64,000 nt of DNA from Peptostreptococcus russellii. GTDB taxonomy: Bacteria > Bacillota > Clostridia > Peptostreptococcales > Peptostreptococcaceae. A program made the position numbers and the translations under genes. The DNA is taken from the NCBI RefSeq assembly GCF_003012055.1, contig NZ_JYGE01000002.1, positions 1-64,000 of the forward strand. Reading direction: 5' to 3'. Below are positions 8,800-17,286 of the stretch, piece by piece. Positions within the stretch are counted from its first letter, which is position 1, and every line of letters begins with the position of its first letter. The notes beneath the pieces were generated by a model, which did no database searches, had not been told where the DNA came from, and saw nothing but the letters and a program-made list of their open reading frames with translations.

Positions 8800-8965
8800 C
8801 AGAGAAAAATAATATAAGTAATATAAAATATATAAATATAAAAAAGTAATAGAAAAATATGAAAGCAATAAAAGACATAAATAAATAAAAGTATAAAAGA
8901 TATAAAAGCAATAGAAGACATAAAAGTAATAAAATATATAAAAGCAAGAAAAATATATGAGAATA
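8800..8965. repeat. degenerate 18-bp AT-rich tandem repeat
   Basis: Variants of AAAAGCAATAGAAGACAT recur between about 8845 and 8962, for example AAAAGTAATAAAATATAT and AAAGCAATAAAAGACATA. The 470-bp gap 8748-9217 contains this array, one terminator and no gene; the open minus-strand frame across it is low-complexity only. Confidence 0.55.
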
Positions 8966-9081
8966 ATAAAAAATCATAAAAGTAGAAGTAATCAAAAGAT
9001 AGTATATAAAAAGATATGAAAATGGCTTAAACTAGTTAAAAATATGAGAAATAATTATAGTTATAAAAAATAGAAGAAATA

Positions 9082-9113
9082 AAAAAAGAACCGATTATTT
9101 TCGGTTCTTTTTT
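9082..9113. terminator. bidirectional terminator between MATE and lipoprotein genes
   Basis: AAAAAAGAACCGA pairs perfectly with TCGGTTCTTTTTT around a 6-nt loop, with T/A tracts on both sides, between two convergent genes. Confidence 0.9.
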
Positions 9114-9217
9114 ATTTAAAAGATAAAGTTATTGAGTATAAGCACCTAGATTATATAGAAACTTTCCTACTGTATTTTTCATAAAGATATCTCAGTACCT
9201 TATTTAAAATCAAAAAT

Positions 9218-10765
9218 CTAGTGGCCTTTTCCAACTATTCTATATCCTTTATTATTGTCTAACTTTACAAGTGTTATAATAGGGGAGTCTTGTCCATTTA
9301 AAATAGATATTTCTTTTTTAAACTTTACATCAATATCTGTAGTAAAGCTTTCTATATGATCTTCAGGAGTGATAGCCTCTAGAGAAGAAGCGTCTATTTC
9401 AGATTTTTTGATATCACCTATCAATAAATATTCTACATTGTCTTTAAATTCATCAACCTCTTGATTTACTTGCTGGCTAACTTTTCCGCTCACTGCAGAC
9501 AACTCAGCTAACCATAATTTATTAGCATTATTGTCTCCCGCATCAAGCATAGTGTAGTATTTTTTTATTAAATCTACACTAGAAAGCTTTGCTAATTCTT
9601 GTGAGTCTTCATCATTTCTCATTATAGTGGACAACCAATCGGAGTAACTTTTATTAGTTACTTCCATAAGATTTTTACCATCCAATCTTACAACATCTTG
9701 TGGATAAGATATTCCATACATAAATTTTCCAATTAATTTATCATTAACTCTTATGGCTACGATTGCAGCAGGATCATTAATCTTATAATATGATTTTTTT
9801 TCATTATCATAATTTAGGCTAGAAAAATTAGCCTTACTTACATAGTATTTTTCCAGGACAATTTTTTGGTTTTTATATTTTTCCAAGCCATCTTTGCTGT
9901 CATTTTCTGTTTTTAAAAGATCGTTTACATAAGCCCAGAATAAATTGTATCTATCTCCGTAAGTATCTTCTTTAAAATCTTTTGGAAGTTTTAATTCCAA
10001 ATCTTCTCCTCGGAAGTTTATCTTTAACTTGTTTTGCTTTGCAATCTTATAAATATCACTTGAAAATTCTGTATTAATATCATCTTGATCTATTAGATTT
10101 TCAAGATAGACAGTTGCATATCTTGAAAGAGCCTTGATATTATTATCTATAAGAACCACAGATTCACTGCTGTCCAATAAAAATGGAATATCGACTTTAT
10201 TCCCATCAGAACTTTTGAGAGTAATAACAGGATTAAACTTTTCAGGCGTTATTTTTTTACTGCCATTGTAGATTGGATAGCCTTGATATTTTTTGAGCTT
10301 TTCTTTATTGGCTAACATATCTCCTTCTTTTATTTTTTTAAGGTCAGAATTTAGCCTATTAATTTCGTCATTATAATTTTTCTCACTTTTAACCTTTTCT
10401 GTATAGTTCAAGTAATATAAGATTTGATTGATAACATAAGGGTCATTACTTTTTATCTCCTTACCCCAAACTATATAGTCAGATATTGCTTTTGAGTTTT
10501 TATTATTAGAGCTTCCTTTTGAGCTACCAACAGAAGCATATCCTTGATAGTTTATTTTTATTGACTTAACATCTTTTAATCCAAAAGTTTTTGAAAGATT
10601 GATTGTATCTTTAGCTAGTTTTGAATCATCTTTAAAGTTTACAGTTTCAACTTTTGAATTCGAAGTTTTATTGCGATATTCTTCCCCCTTAAGATTGCAG
10701 GCAGACAGAACCATACAAATTGATAGAAATAATGAAAAAAAACTTAATTTCTTGAGTAGTTTCAT
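9218..10765 (-). CDS. large predicted lipoprotein of unknown function
   Basis: The first 23 residues are a lipoprotein signal: KLLKK, a hydrophobic core and the lipobox LSAC, which predicts cleavage before Cys23 and attachment to the outer face of the membrane. The remaining 490 residues are hydrophilic, rich in Lys, Asp and Asn, with no membrane helix and no cysteine. I recognise no domain. A C-terminal region around FKKEISILNGQDSPIITLVKLDNNKGYRIVGKG reads like a beta-rich module (shown here only as context, not as a family match). GGAGGTGAGAG precedes the ATG. It is downstream of and parallel to the sortase gene, 296 bp apart, so a functional tie to the envelope is plausible. Confidence 0.75.
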   Translation of the reverse strand: MKLLKKLSFFSLFLSICMVLSACNLKGEEYRNKTSNSKVETVNFKDDSKLAKDTINLSKTFGLKDVKSIKINYQGYASVGSSKGSSNNKNSKAISDYIVWGKEIKSNDPYVINQILYYLNYTEKVKSEKNYNDEINRLNSDLKKIKEGDMLANKEKLKKYQGYPIYNGSKKITPEKFNPVITLKSSDGNKVDIPFLLDSSESVVLIDNNIKALSRYATVYLENLIDQDDINTEFSSDIYKIAKQNKLKINFRGEDLELKLPKDFKEDTYGDRYNLFWAYVNDLLKTENDSKDGLEKYKNQKIVLEKYYVSKANFSSLNYDNEKKSYYKINDPAAIVAIRVNDKLIGKFMYGISYPQDVVRLDGKNLMEVTNKSYSDWLSTIMRNDEDSQELAKLSSVDLIKKYYTMLDAGDNNANKLWLAELSAVSGKVSQQVNQEVDEFKDNVEYLLIGDIKKSEIDASSLEAITPEDHIESFTTDIDVKFKKEISILNGQDSPIITLVKLDNNKGYRIVGKGH

Positions 10766-10948
10766 TTTCTCTCACCTCCAAATATAAAATTTTATACCGA
10801 CAAGCAAATTTATAAAAGGCAGTTGTATAAAATCACCTTACATAAAGAATGATTATTTATAAAAAACAATTATAATAATAGTGTACAAAAGTCATTTAAA
10901 AAAACAGTGTACAAAAATCGTTTTAAAAAATATATAAAATAATTATGT

Positions 10949-11008
10949 AAAGATAGTTATAAAGATAGTTATAAAAATAGTTATAAAAATAGTTATAAAA
11001 ATAGTTAT
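10949..11008. repeat. five tandem copies of a 12-bp unit
   Basis: AAAGATAGTTAT occurs twice and then AAAAATAGTTAT three times without interruption, in the gap between the sortase and lipoprotein genes. A pair of longer near-copies of GTGTACAAAAGTCATTTAAA lies just upstream at about 10877-10927. A tract this regular could vary in copy number. Confidence 0.9.
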
Positions 11009-11061
11009 ATAAATATTATCTATACTAATAAAATCTTTTAATAATTGAAAATTATAGATAA

Positions 11062-11754
11062 CTATTCAGTTATTCCTTCTAACATTCTAGACTCGCTATA
11101 AGGATACAGCTTTTTAAACTTACCGACAACAAAGTATCTATAGCCTTCCTCATCTTTGTAACAAGTCATCAAAGATACGATTGCTTTTCCATCTCCATAA
11201 TTGATCAAGCCGTCATTTATTAAGTCAACTCTTGAATCATCCACCTTCATTGTCTTGTAGGTTTCGTATTCATAGATATTTTTTTTGTTTGTAAGTTTAA
11301 TAACGTCTCCATTTTTTATATTAAAAAGACCTCCAAATAAAACTTTGTCATTTTTACAGTAGTGACCCGCCAAGGAATAATTACCAAGACCCATTTTTTG
11401 ATCGGGCTTCATAGTACAGGCACCGTACATCAAACTATTATTTTCCAAGCCATCAAAAATTGCAATATTTTTATTGATAGATGGAATAACTAGCTGACCG
11501 ACAACCATACTCATATCAGCCTTTTCCCTATTTAAGATTACACCGTTTATATCTATTGGCTCAATTTTAGATTGATCATAGGATTTTGCACCCTTATTTG
11601 CGTTTTTCTCAAGTTCCTGAGTTGATAGTTCGTCAATTTTAACTGATTCATTATTTTTTTCAAGAAGCATAGAAGAAATAGCAGGTAAAGAGAATATCAA
11701 AATACCGGCCAATATAAGTATAATAGATAGCTTTTTTTTCATATGTTTAGGCAT
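11062..11754 (-). CDS. sortase, class A-like
   Basis: Sortases cleave wall-sorting signals and join the protein to peptidoglycan. The 230-residue chain has an N-terminal membrane anchor (about 8-30) and a sortase beta-barrel with the catalytic triad in order: His131 in SLAGHYC, Cys198 in SLMTCY and Arg206 in GYRYFVVG. The TLxTC-like SLMTC and the N-terminal type II topology favour class A rather than pilin-type class C, which would have a lid and a C-terminal anchor. The start is uncertain: the first ATG has only a weak AGAAG, and an alternative ATG lies four codons in. The adjacent divergent gene encodes a protein with an LAKTG sorting signal, a likely substrate. Downstream lies the lipoprotein gene. 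Confidence 0.9.
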   Translation of the reverse strand: MPKHMKKKLSIILILAGILIFSLPAISSMLLEKNNESVKIDELSTQELEKNANKGAKSYDQSKIEPIDINGVILNREKADMSMVVGQLVIPSINKNIAIFDGLENNSLMYGACTMKPDQKMGLGNYSLAGHYCKNDKVLFGGLFNIKNGDVIKLTNKKNIYEYETYKTMKVDDSRVDLINDGLINYGDGKAIVSLMTCYKDEEGYRYFVVGKFKKLYPYSESRMLEGITE

Positions 11755-12254
11755 AATACTTCTAATTGATAAATATCAGCTCTATCCCCCTCTCTATTTT
11801 TAATAAAATAAATATTGTCATACTATTACATATCATTATATCATTACACAAGGCTAGCTGACTATTAAATATTTTAAATATATTATATATAAAATAAAGC
11901 CTTTGATGAAAGTTGAAAATCAATGAAGTAATATTTTTATTTAAAGGAAATTTCTTTTATAAAAGCTATAGCAATTGCCTTAAATAGTATGGATATCAAT
12001 AACTTTTATACAATAAGATATTTTAAAAAACATATTTTTATGGTATTATGTTATTAGGTATAAGTGTACGTTGTTCTTGTATTATCAATATATTAAATAA
12101 AGTCTAGAAGAGGGTAATTATATTAATTTTACAGAATATAAACATTAATACAAATTGTTAAGCACTAAAATGTATATGGATTATTTTTGCAAGATTTTAT
12201 GAAATAAAGCATTTATGATAGATTAATTTAATTGTTTGGAAGGAGATGCAAGAT
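11755..12254. other. divergent promoter region between sortase and wall-anchored protein
   Basis: This 500-bp AT-rich region should hold both promoters. I see no unambiguous -35/-10 pair, repeat or gene. The long leader before 12255 leaves room for post-transcriptional control, but nothing specific is recognisable. Confidence 0.4.
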
Positions 12255-13586
12255 ATGAAACACAAGAAGAAAATTTTAAGTTTATTGGCAGCATTGGCAA
12301 TTGCAATACCGATGACTATTCCAATGAACACTACAAATTCAGCATTTGCAGAAAGCGTTGAGTTTTTAAAGGTAGATGAGGACAACTCTGGAAATGGAGT
12401 AAAGGGTGCGGTATATGACTTTTATGAGATAAATAAAGATGGTATGTCAGATAAGAAGATATTTACAGTTACTACTAATGATAAGGGTAAGCTAGATCCT
12501 AATAGCTTTAAGAGTATAGACAAGAATTATTCAAAGAATGTTGTTGATTCAGATGGAAATTTGAATCTTCCAGTAGGCTCATATTATATTGTTGAAACTA
12601 AGGCTCCAAATAACTATATGATAAACACTTCAACAGAGTCATTTCTTGTTACTGAAGGTGGATTTTCGACTATCAATACTTCTGATAGAAAGTTCCCAAC
12701 AAGTCATGGACAGTTGATAATAAGATCATCTGATAAAAGAAATGGATCGGCAGTACCTGATGTTGAAATAGAGTTATTTAAAAAGGATTCTGATGGCAAG
12801 TATCAGAGTATAGCAACTTTCTCTTCAGATGTTGATGGATACATGATTACTGCTGATAATGTGGAGATGTATAGGGGAACAGTTGTACTTCCAGTTGGAG
12901 AATATATGATTAGAGAAAATAAAGCGGTTAAAGGTTATAAAAAGATAGAAAAGGATCAATATATTTCAATATCAAAAAAGGGAGTAGGAACAACTTATAG
13001 AGTCAACTTTGCACATGATATAGCAGACACAAATGGTGGCAATACAGGAAATGGAAACAATGGATCTCAAACTACTGGAGAAAATGATAATGAATCTATA
13101 AAAGACAGAGAAACAGGTGTAAAAATTAGAGTTATCAATAAAAAGACAGATAAGCCTTTATCTAAGCAAGGAATAGCTGTATATTTATCATCTACTGGTA
13201 AGCAGGTTTATAACGGTAAAACTAACAGTGATGGATATCTTAGTCCTAATGATGCTACTGTAGGTAAGGCTATAACTGAAAATAATGTATTATATCTAGC
13301 TCCAGGAAAATATTATTATAAGTTAAGTGAGTATTCTTCAGCAAAACATCATGATTTTACTGTTGAAAAGGGAAAAATAGGAGATCAAGTATTAAAGTTG
13401 CAAGTAAACTCTGATGGATCTCTTGCAAATTCTTCAAATACAAAAAAGGGAACAAGTAGCCCATCTTCTTCAAAGTTAGCAAAGACTGGATTTGTAAATA
13501 CAAAAGTATACGCTTTTGCAGGTATAGCTCTTGTATGTGCGGGTATAGCTTTAGCAGCCAAGAAAAAGAAAAATAATTGGAAATAA
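12255..13586 (+). CDS. LAKTG-anchored surface protein with prealbumin-like (SpaA/CnaB) domains
   Basis: The start is the second in-frame ATG, 9 nt after GGAAGGAG; the first ATG touches the Shine-Dalgarno site. A signal peptide (about 1-33, ending in NSAFA) is followed by three modules of about 90-110 residues: FLKVDEDNSGNGVKGAVYDF to ETKAPNNY, LIIRSSDKRNGSAVPDVEIE to IRENKAVKGY, and IRVINKKTDKPLSKQGIAVY to YYKLSEY. The ETKAP/RENKA glutamates and early lysines fit the intramolecular isopeptide bonds of CnaB/SpaA folds. A Gly/Asn-rich linker lies before module three. The end is KLAKTGF (sorting signal about 408-412), a hydrophobic helix and KKKK. Ala replaces the usual Pro of LPXTG. It is probably displayed on the wall as an adhesin or minor pilin by the divergent sortase. 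No ligand can be assigned. Confidence 0.88.
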   Translation: MKHKKKILSLLAALAIAIPMTIPMNTTNSAFAESVEFLKVDEDNSGNGVKGAVYDFYEINKDGMSDKKIFTVTTNDKGKLDPNSFKSIDKNYSKNVVDSDGNLNLPVGSYYIVETKAPNNYMINTSTESFLVTEGGFSTINTSDRKFPTSHGQLIIRSSDKRNGSAVPDVEIELFKKDSDGKYQSIATFSSDVDGYMITADNVEMYRGTVVLPVGEYMIRENKAVKGYKKIEKDQYISISKKGVGTTYRVNFAHDIADTNGGNTGNGNNGSQTTGENDNESIKDRETGVKIRVINKKTDKPLSKQGIAVYLSSTGKQVYNGKTNSDGYLSPNDATVGKAITENNVLYLAPGKYYYKLSEYSSAKHHDFTVEKGKIGDQVLKLQVNSDGSLANSSNTKKGTSSPSSSKLAKTGFVNTKVYAFAGIALVCAGIALAAKKKKNNWK

Positions 13587-13590
13587 TTGG

Positions 13591-13621
13591 AAATACGACA
13601 TCTAATCGGGTGTCGTATTTT
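13591..13621 (+). terminator. terminator of the wall-anchored protein gene
   Basis: AAATACGACA pairs with TGTCGTATTT around a 10-nt loop, 4 bp after the stop codon, followed by a short T-rich tail. The 530 bp that follow to sufC hold AT-rich, weakly repetitive sequence (variants of AAAATAAA and AAGCAAGAAA) and no gene. Confidence 0.8.
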
Positions 13622-13955
13622 ATTGAAATAAATATATAAAAACAAAATATAAACACCTAAAAATCCGAAAATAAATATAATATAAAATATCTAAAAGCAA
13701 GAAAGTAAATACAAAATAAAACATATCAAAACAAAAAATAAAATGTATAAAAATTAAAAAATAAACACCCTAAAAAACAAGAAATAAAAAATTTTAAGCT
13801 ATAAAAAATAAAATATTTTAATTTGTTTTTATAAAAATCCAGCTTAAATTCAAAATTATTTGCCTTTTTATATTGTAAGTAGGAAAAACAATTTCTTGTT
13901 TATAAAGAATGGAAATATAGAAATTGAAATAAAAAATTATAATAAAAACAAGTTA

Positions 13956-13970
13956 AAAATTCTGAAAATT
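13956..13970. promoter_or_regulatory. CodY-box-like sequence upstream of the suf operon
   Basis: AAAATTCTGAAAATT matches the CodY consensus AATTTTCWGAAAATT at 13 of 15 positions. It lies about 110 bp upstream of the predicted suf promoter. In AT-rich DNA such matches arise by chance, so this is only a candidate. Confidence 0.3.
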
Positions 13971-14063
13971 TAAAAAATAAAGGGCAAAAAATGATGATTT
14001 TCGGTCTTTTTTTGATGAAATAAAAAAAAATAAAATAAATCCTAGTAAATTAGTCGAGATTAA

Positions 14064-14092
14064 TTGATTTTTTTGGGTAATCATAGTAATAT
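14064..14092 (+). promoter_or_regulatory. predicted suf operon promoter
   Basis: TTGATT (14064-14069), a 17-bp spacer and TAATAT (14087-14092) precede sufC by about 60 bp. No IscR/Rrf2-type regulator gene is next to the operon, unlike in many clostridia. Confidence 0.4.
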
Positions 14093-14154
14093 AGTCTTGT
14101 ATAAAACTTAAATTAAAATAAATTTATAATATAAATGAAAGGGATGTGAATTTA

Positions 14155-14919
14155 GTGAGCGATATTTTATTAGAAATAAAAGACCTTAGCGTAAAGGTAG
14201 GGGAAAAAGATATATTAAAAAATGTAAACCTTGTAATAAGAAAAGGGGAGACTCACGTAATAATGGGACCAAACGGTTCTGGTAAGTCTACTCTTGTAAA
14301 TACGATAATGAGTAATCCAAAGTATAAAGTAACATCAGGACAGATAATATTTGAAGGAGAGGATGTAACAGCTCTTGCTGCTGACGAAAGAGCCAAAAGA
14401 GGTATCTTTATGTCATTCCAGTCTCCAATAGAAGTACCAGGTATAAGTGTTGAAAACTTTATAAGAACTTCAAAGTCTTCAGTTGATGGAAAGCCAGTTT
14501 CTGTGCTTAGATTTAATATGGATTTATCAAAGAGAATGAATGAGCTTCAGATGAAGCCAGAATATGCTGCTAGATATATGAACTACGGTTTCTCTGGTGG
14601 TGAAAAGAAAAAGACTGAAATACTTCAGATGCAGGTTCTTAATCCAAAGCTAGCTATGCTAGACGAAACAGATTCAGGACTAGATGTAGATGCTGTTAGA
14701 GTTGTTTCAGAAGGTATCAAAAACTATAAGAGTGATGATAATGCAGTTCTTATAATTACTCATCACAAAGAAATAATAAGCAACGTTGTACCAGAATTCG
14801 TGCATGTTATTATAGACGGAAAGATAGTAAAAGAAGGAGATGCATCTTTAATAAACAGAATCGAAGAAGAAGGTTATGGTTGGATTAGAGATGAGGTGAA
14901 TTCATCTAATGGAAACTAA
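14155..14919 (+). CDS. sufC: Fe-S cluster assembly ATPase SufC
   Basis: SufC is the ABC-type ATPase of the SufBCD scaffold complex that builds iron-sulfur clusters in the cytoplasm. It carries Walker A GPNGSGKST (about 36-44), the signature GFSGGEKKK, Walker B LAMLDETDSGLD and the switch histidine in ITHHKE. Two GTG codons compete as start. The second (14155) is preferred because the first leaves only 2 nt after the AAAGGG Shine-Dalgarno site; the preferred spacing of 11 nt is a little long. Length (254 residues) is normal. The 3' end overlaps sufB by 11 nt, which implies translational coupling. It is the first gene of sufCBDSU. Confidence 0.95.
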   Translation: MSDILLEIKDLSVKVGEKDILKNVNLVIRKGETHVIMGPNGSGKSTLVNTIMSNPKYKVTSGQIIFEGEDVTALAADERAKRGIFMSFQSPIEVPGISVENFIRTSKSSVDGKPVSVLRFNMDLSKRMNELQMKPEYAARYMNYGFSGGEKKKTEILQMQVLNPKLAMLDETDSGLDVDAVRVVSEGIKNYKSDDNAVLIITHHKEIISNVVPEFVHVIIDGKIVKEGDASLINRIEEEGYGWIRDEVNSSNGN

Positions 14920-16330
14920 AGATTTAAAAAAGAGAACACAGATTGAAGAACAAGATCGTGGTGTTTATGATGTAAAGAATGAATTTAAGTATAAGTCTAA
15001 GACAGAAAAGGGACTTACAGAAGAAATCGTTACTCAGATAAGTAAAGAAAAGAATGAACCAGATTGGATGTTAGAGATTAGACTTGCTTCTTTAAAGAAG
15101 TTCTATGAACTATCAAACCCTACTTGGGGTCCAAATCTTGATGAAGTAAACATAGATGATATAACAACTTATATCAGACCAGATGCTGAATTGGTTGGAG
15201 ACTGGGAAGAAGTTCCAGAAGATATCAAAAATACATTTGATATGCTAGGTATACCAGAAGCTGAAAGAGAAAAAAATCTATCAGGTGTTGGTGCTCAGTA
15301 CGATTCAGAAGTTGTATATCACAATATACAGCAAAACCTACTAGATCAGGGAGTAATATACACAGACTTTGAAAGTGCTGTTAGATTATATCCAGATATA
15401 GTGAAAAAGTACTTTATGAAGTGTATATCAAATGCAGATCATAAGTATGCAGCTCTTCACTATGCAGTATGGTCAGGTGGATCATTTGTTTATGTTCCAA
15501 AGGGAGTAAATGTTGATGTTCCACTACAGTCTTATTTCAGACTTAACGCTCCAGGAGCAGGTCAGTTTGAACATACATTGATAATAGTAGAAGAAGGGGC
15601 ATATTGCCACTTTATAGAAGGTTGTTCAGCTCCAAAATACAATGTAGTCAATGTCCATGCAGGTGCAGTTGAACTATTTGTAAAAGAAGGTGCGACTCTT
15701 AGATATTCTACAATAGAAAACTGGTCAAGAAATATGTACAATCTAAATACTAAGAGATGTATAGTAGAAAAAGATGGTAGTATAGAGTGGGTATCTGGAT
15801 CATTTGGTTCAAAGGTATCTTGTCTATATCCAATGAGTATACTAAAGGGAGAAAATGCAAAATCAGAATTCACTGGTATTACATTTGCAGGAGCAGGTCA
15901 GTATCTAGATACTGGTACAAAGGTTGTTCACGCAGCTCCTAACACATCTTCAACAGTAAACTCTAAGTCTATATCAAAGGGTGACGGTGTAGCTATTTAC
16001 AGAGGTCTTGTAAAGGTTACAAAGGATGCTGTAGGATCTAAGTCAACAGTAAGCTGTGAGTCACTTATGCTAGATCAAGAGTCTAGATCAGATACTATAC
16101 CAGTAATTGATATAGCTACACAGGATGTGGATCTAGGACATGAGGCAAAGATTGGTAGAATAGATGATGAAGTAATATTCTATCTAATGAGTAGAGGTAT
16201 TAGTGAAGCTGAAGCAAAATCAATGGTAGTTAGAGGATTTGCAGAGCCAATAGCTAAGGAATTACCACTAGAGTATGCAGTAGAAATGAATAACTTAATA
16301 AATCTAGAGCTTGAAGGTACAATAGGTTAG
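14909..16330 (+). CDS. sufB: Fe-S cluster scaffold protein SufB
   Basis: SufB forms the scaffold with SufC and SufD and receives sulfur from SufS-SufU. The 473-residue protein has the typical long N-terminal helical part and a right-handed beta-helix core, with landmarks YEAxSNPTWGP-like ELSNPTWGP, GGSFVYVPKGV, EGAYCHFIEGCSAP and the conserved cysteine region TVSCESLMLD. The C-terminal SufC-binding helices include GRIDDEVIFYLMSRGIS. Length is standard. The ATG lies inside the end of sufC, with GAGGTGA 10 nt upstream. sufD starts 10 bp after its stop. Confidence 0.96.
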   Translation: METKDLKKRTQIEEQDRGVYDVKNEFKYKSKTEKGLTEEIVTQISKEKNEPDWMLEIRLASLKKFYELSNPTWGPNLDEVNIDDITTYIRPDAELVGDWEEVPEDIKNTFDMLGIPEAEREKNLSGVGAQYDSEVVYHNIQQNLLDQGVIYTDFESAVRLYPDIVKKYFMKCISNADHKYAALHYAVWSGGSFVYVPKGVNVDVPLQSYFRLNAPGAGQFEHTLIIVEEGAYCHFIEGCSAPKYNVVNVHAGAVELFVKEGATLRYSTIENWSRNMYNLNTKRCIVEKDGSIEWVSGSFGSKVSCLYPMSILKGENAKSEFTGITFAGAGQYLDTGTKVVHAAPNTSSTVNSKSISKGDGVAIYRGLVKVTKDAVGSKSTVSCESLMLDQESRSDTIPVIDIATQDVDLGHEAKIGRIDDEVIFYLMSRGISEAEAKSMVVRGFAEPIAKELPLEYAVEMNNLINLELEGTIG

Positions 16331-16340
16331 GAGGATACAG

Positions 16341-17171
16341 ATGATAGCAAATACATTACCACTTATAACTTGGAGATGGCTAAAGGTAAATGAATCCCTA
16401 ATCGAATTACCTGAAGTGAAGGACCAAGTAAGTGAAATAATAGCAAAAGAAAATGATAAAGTATCTACTTTATTCGATATAAATGATGTGGAAGAGGGAT
16501 TCTCTTCTAGACATACAGTAATAAATGTAAAGGCAATGAAAAACTCAACAGTTGATTTATACTATGTTGCAAGATGTCATGAGGAAAACTCAGCTCTAAC
16601 AGATATCAATGTAGATGTAGAAGAGGGAGCTGTTGTAAACTTTATTCAGATAGAAGCTGGAGCTAAGCGTTCAGTAACTAACTATAGAGCAAATCTTAAT
16701 GGATACAAGTCTCAGACTAATGTAGAATCAGTATACTTTGTAGACAATGATAACAACTTGGATATATTCTACCATGTTAATCATATAGGAAAAGAAACTG
16801 ACTCAAATATATTAGTTAATGGTGCTTTAAAGGATAAGGCAAGAAAAACATTTAAGGGTACTATAGACTTTAAAAGAGGTTCTTCAAAGTCTACTGGTAG
16901 TGAAGAAGAGTTCGCTACACTTTTAGATGAAAACGTAAGAGCAATTGCAGTACCAGTTCTTCTTTGTCAGGAAGATGACGTAGAAGGTATACATGCAGCA
17001 AGTGCTGGTAAGATAGATCAAGATATGCTATTTTACATAATGAGTAGAGGTTTAGATGAAAATGAAGCTAAGAAAATGATAGTGGAAACTAGATTATCTC
17101 CAACAATACACAAACTTCCAGACAGTCAATTAAGTAAGGAAGTATGGGAAGATATAGAAAAGAGAATATAA
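16341..17171 (+). CDS. sufD: Fe-S cluster assembly protein SufD, short form
   Basis: SufD pairs with SufB in the SufBCD complex and aids iron acquisition. The 276-residue protein has only the beta-helix core (about 50-210) and the C-terminal SufC-contacting region with VEGIHAASAGKIDQDMLFYI and MSRGLDENEAKKM. The N-terminal helical domain of the roughly 420-residue enterobacterial SufD is mostly missing, leaving about 45 residues that begin with LPLITWRWLKVN, the clostridial counterpart of the usual PTRRWEDWKYT-like segment. The H in GIHAASAG corresponds to a residue needed for cluster assembly in E. coli SufD. GGAGG lies upstream of the ATG. Confidence 0.92.
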   Translation: MIANTLPLITWRWLKVNESLIELPEVKDQVSEIIAKENDKVSTLFDINDVEEGFSSRHTVINVKAMKNSTVDLYYVARCHEENSALTDINVDVEEGAVVNFIQIEAGAKRSVTNYRANLNGYKSQTNVESVYFVDNDNNLDIFYHVNHIGKETDSNILVNGALKDKARKTFKGTIDFKRGSSKSTGSEEEFATLLDENVRAIAVPVLLCQEDDVEGIHAASAGKIDQDMLFYIMSRGLDENEAKKMIVETRLSPTIHKLPDSQLSKEVWEDIEKRI

Positions 17172-17182
17172 ATTAATAATTT

Positions 17183-17218
17183 TACAAATTTCTAAGGCCT
17201 ATGTCTTAGAAATTTGTA
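17183..17218 (+). other. 14-bp stem-loop between sufD and sufS
   Basis: TACAAATTTCTAAG pairs perfectly with CTTAGAAATTTGTA around GCCTATGT. There is no U-tract after it, so full termination is unlikely. It could protect the sufCBD 3' end after processing or tune expression of sufSU. Confidence 0.7.
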
Positions 17219-17286
17219 TTAATTAAATATATTATATATTGAAAAAATTATAAAATGCTCGGAAGATTATATGTGAGGTGTAAAAA

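Noticed and set aside
8786-8995. Minus-strand open frame of 69 codons made of Tyr, Phe, Ile and Leu.
   Set aside because: It is the translation of an AT-rich tandem repeat, with no ribosome binding site and no normal protein composition.
16341-17171. SufD as a gene degraded at its 5' end.
   Set aside because: The core and the SufC-binding region are complete and the gene has its own ribosome binding site; compact SufD occurs in clostridia.
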